Of a stretch of 6,295 nt of DNA, positions 6,240 through 6,295 are shown piece by piece (the stretch's first letter is position 1; each line of letters opens with the position of its first letter). This DNA comes from Candidatus Latescibacterota bacterium (GTDB taxonomy: Bacteria > JAAXHH01 > JABIQT01), in the NCBI GenBank assembly GCA_018667995.1, contig JABIQT010000270.1, forward strand, positions 1-6,295, in the 5' to 3' direction. The translations under genes were made by a program, and so were the position numbers. The notes below the pieces were generated by a model, which had not been told where the DNA came from, made no database searches, and was given only the letters and a program-made list of their open reading frames with translations.

Positions 6240-6295
6240 ATGAACCAGGCGCGCAATATACTGACGGCACTGAGCCTTATGTTGCTGGTAACCGG
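6240..6295 (+). CDS. Start of a probable exported protein, cut by the window edge
   Basis: Only 18 codons are visible. They read MNQARNILTALSLMLLVTG, up to the window end: a short polar start with one Arg, then a hydrophobic run, which fits the beginning of a Sec or lipoprotein signal peptide. The family cannot be told. The upstream sequence has no clear Shine-Dalgarno match. An out-of-frame ATG at 6227 gives a polar, less gene-like reading. The position after a terminator-like hairpin and a candidate promoter suggests a new transcription unit, possibly another envelope protein. Confidence 0.5.
   Translation, partial: MNQARNILTALSLMLLVT

Noticed and set aside
5647-6270. 207-residue open frame on the minus strand
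   Set aside because: It lies opposite the barrel gene and the terminator hairpin and shows no recognisable motif. The + strand protein explains the sequence.
6227-6295. ATG at 6227 as start of the last gene
   Set aside because: Its frame gives a polar peptide with no signal sequence. The ATG at 6240 gives a hydrophobic, signal-like N-terminus.

Overview
The window reads as ordinary, densely coded bacterial chromosome. Every recognisable gene lies on the + strand. The five main genes are separated by short gaps of 146, 75, 82 and 33 bases, in this order: the 3' part of ptsI (PTS enzyme I), a sugar-phosphate nucleotidyltransferase, metK (S-adenosylmethionine synthetase), a lipoprotein with a TPR-like stretch and a calcium-loop tail, and an outer-membrane beta-barrel protein. 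A strong hairpin follows the barrel gene. The last 56 bases appear to open a further gene whose product starts with a signal-peptide-like sequence. No tRNA, rRNA, CRISPR array, insertion sequence or phage gene was seen.

The organism should be a diderm (two-membrane) bacterium. It encodes a lipoprotein with a +2 lysine and a PorV/TraF-like barrel that ends in an aromatic residue. The barrel type and the calcium-loop lipoprotein tail resemble proteins common in the Fibrobacteres-Chlorobi-Bacteroidetes superphylum, Gemmatimonadetes, Latescibacteria and related uncultured lineages. A PTS-to-metK gene order is also known to me from some deltaproteobacteria. The phylum is therefore inference and is left open. 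Base composition looks close to balanced and similar across all genes, so nothing suggests recent transfer.

Functionally, the left half (1-3884) is housekeeping: PEP-dependent phosphoryl transfer, nucleotide-sugar synthesis and methyl-donor synthesis. The right half (3967-6081) is an envelope pair, a secreted lipoprotein and a barrel. These two genes have strong ribosome binding sites and a 33-base gap, and a hairpin closes the unit, so they probably form one transcription unit, perhaps with metK.

The window does not clearly show an undescribed system. The points most worth a second look are the lipoprotein/barrel pair with its duplicated calcium-loop tail, and a non-conservative change beside the catalytic cysteine of enzyme I. 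Smaller points are a palindrome next to a candidate metK promoter and the unknown substrate of the nucleotidyltransferase.
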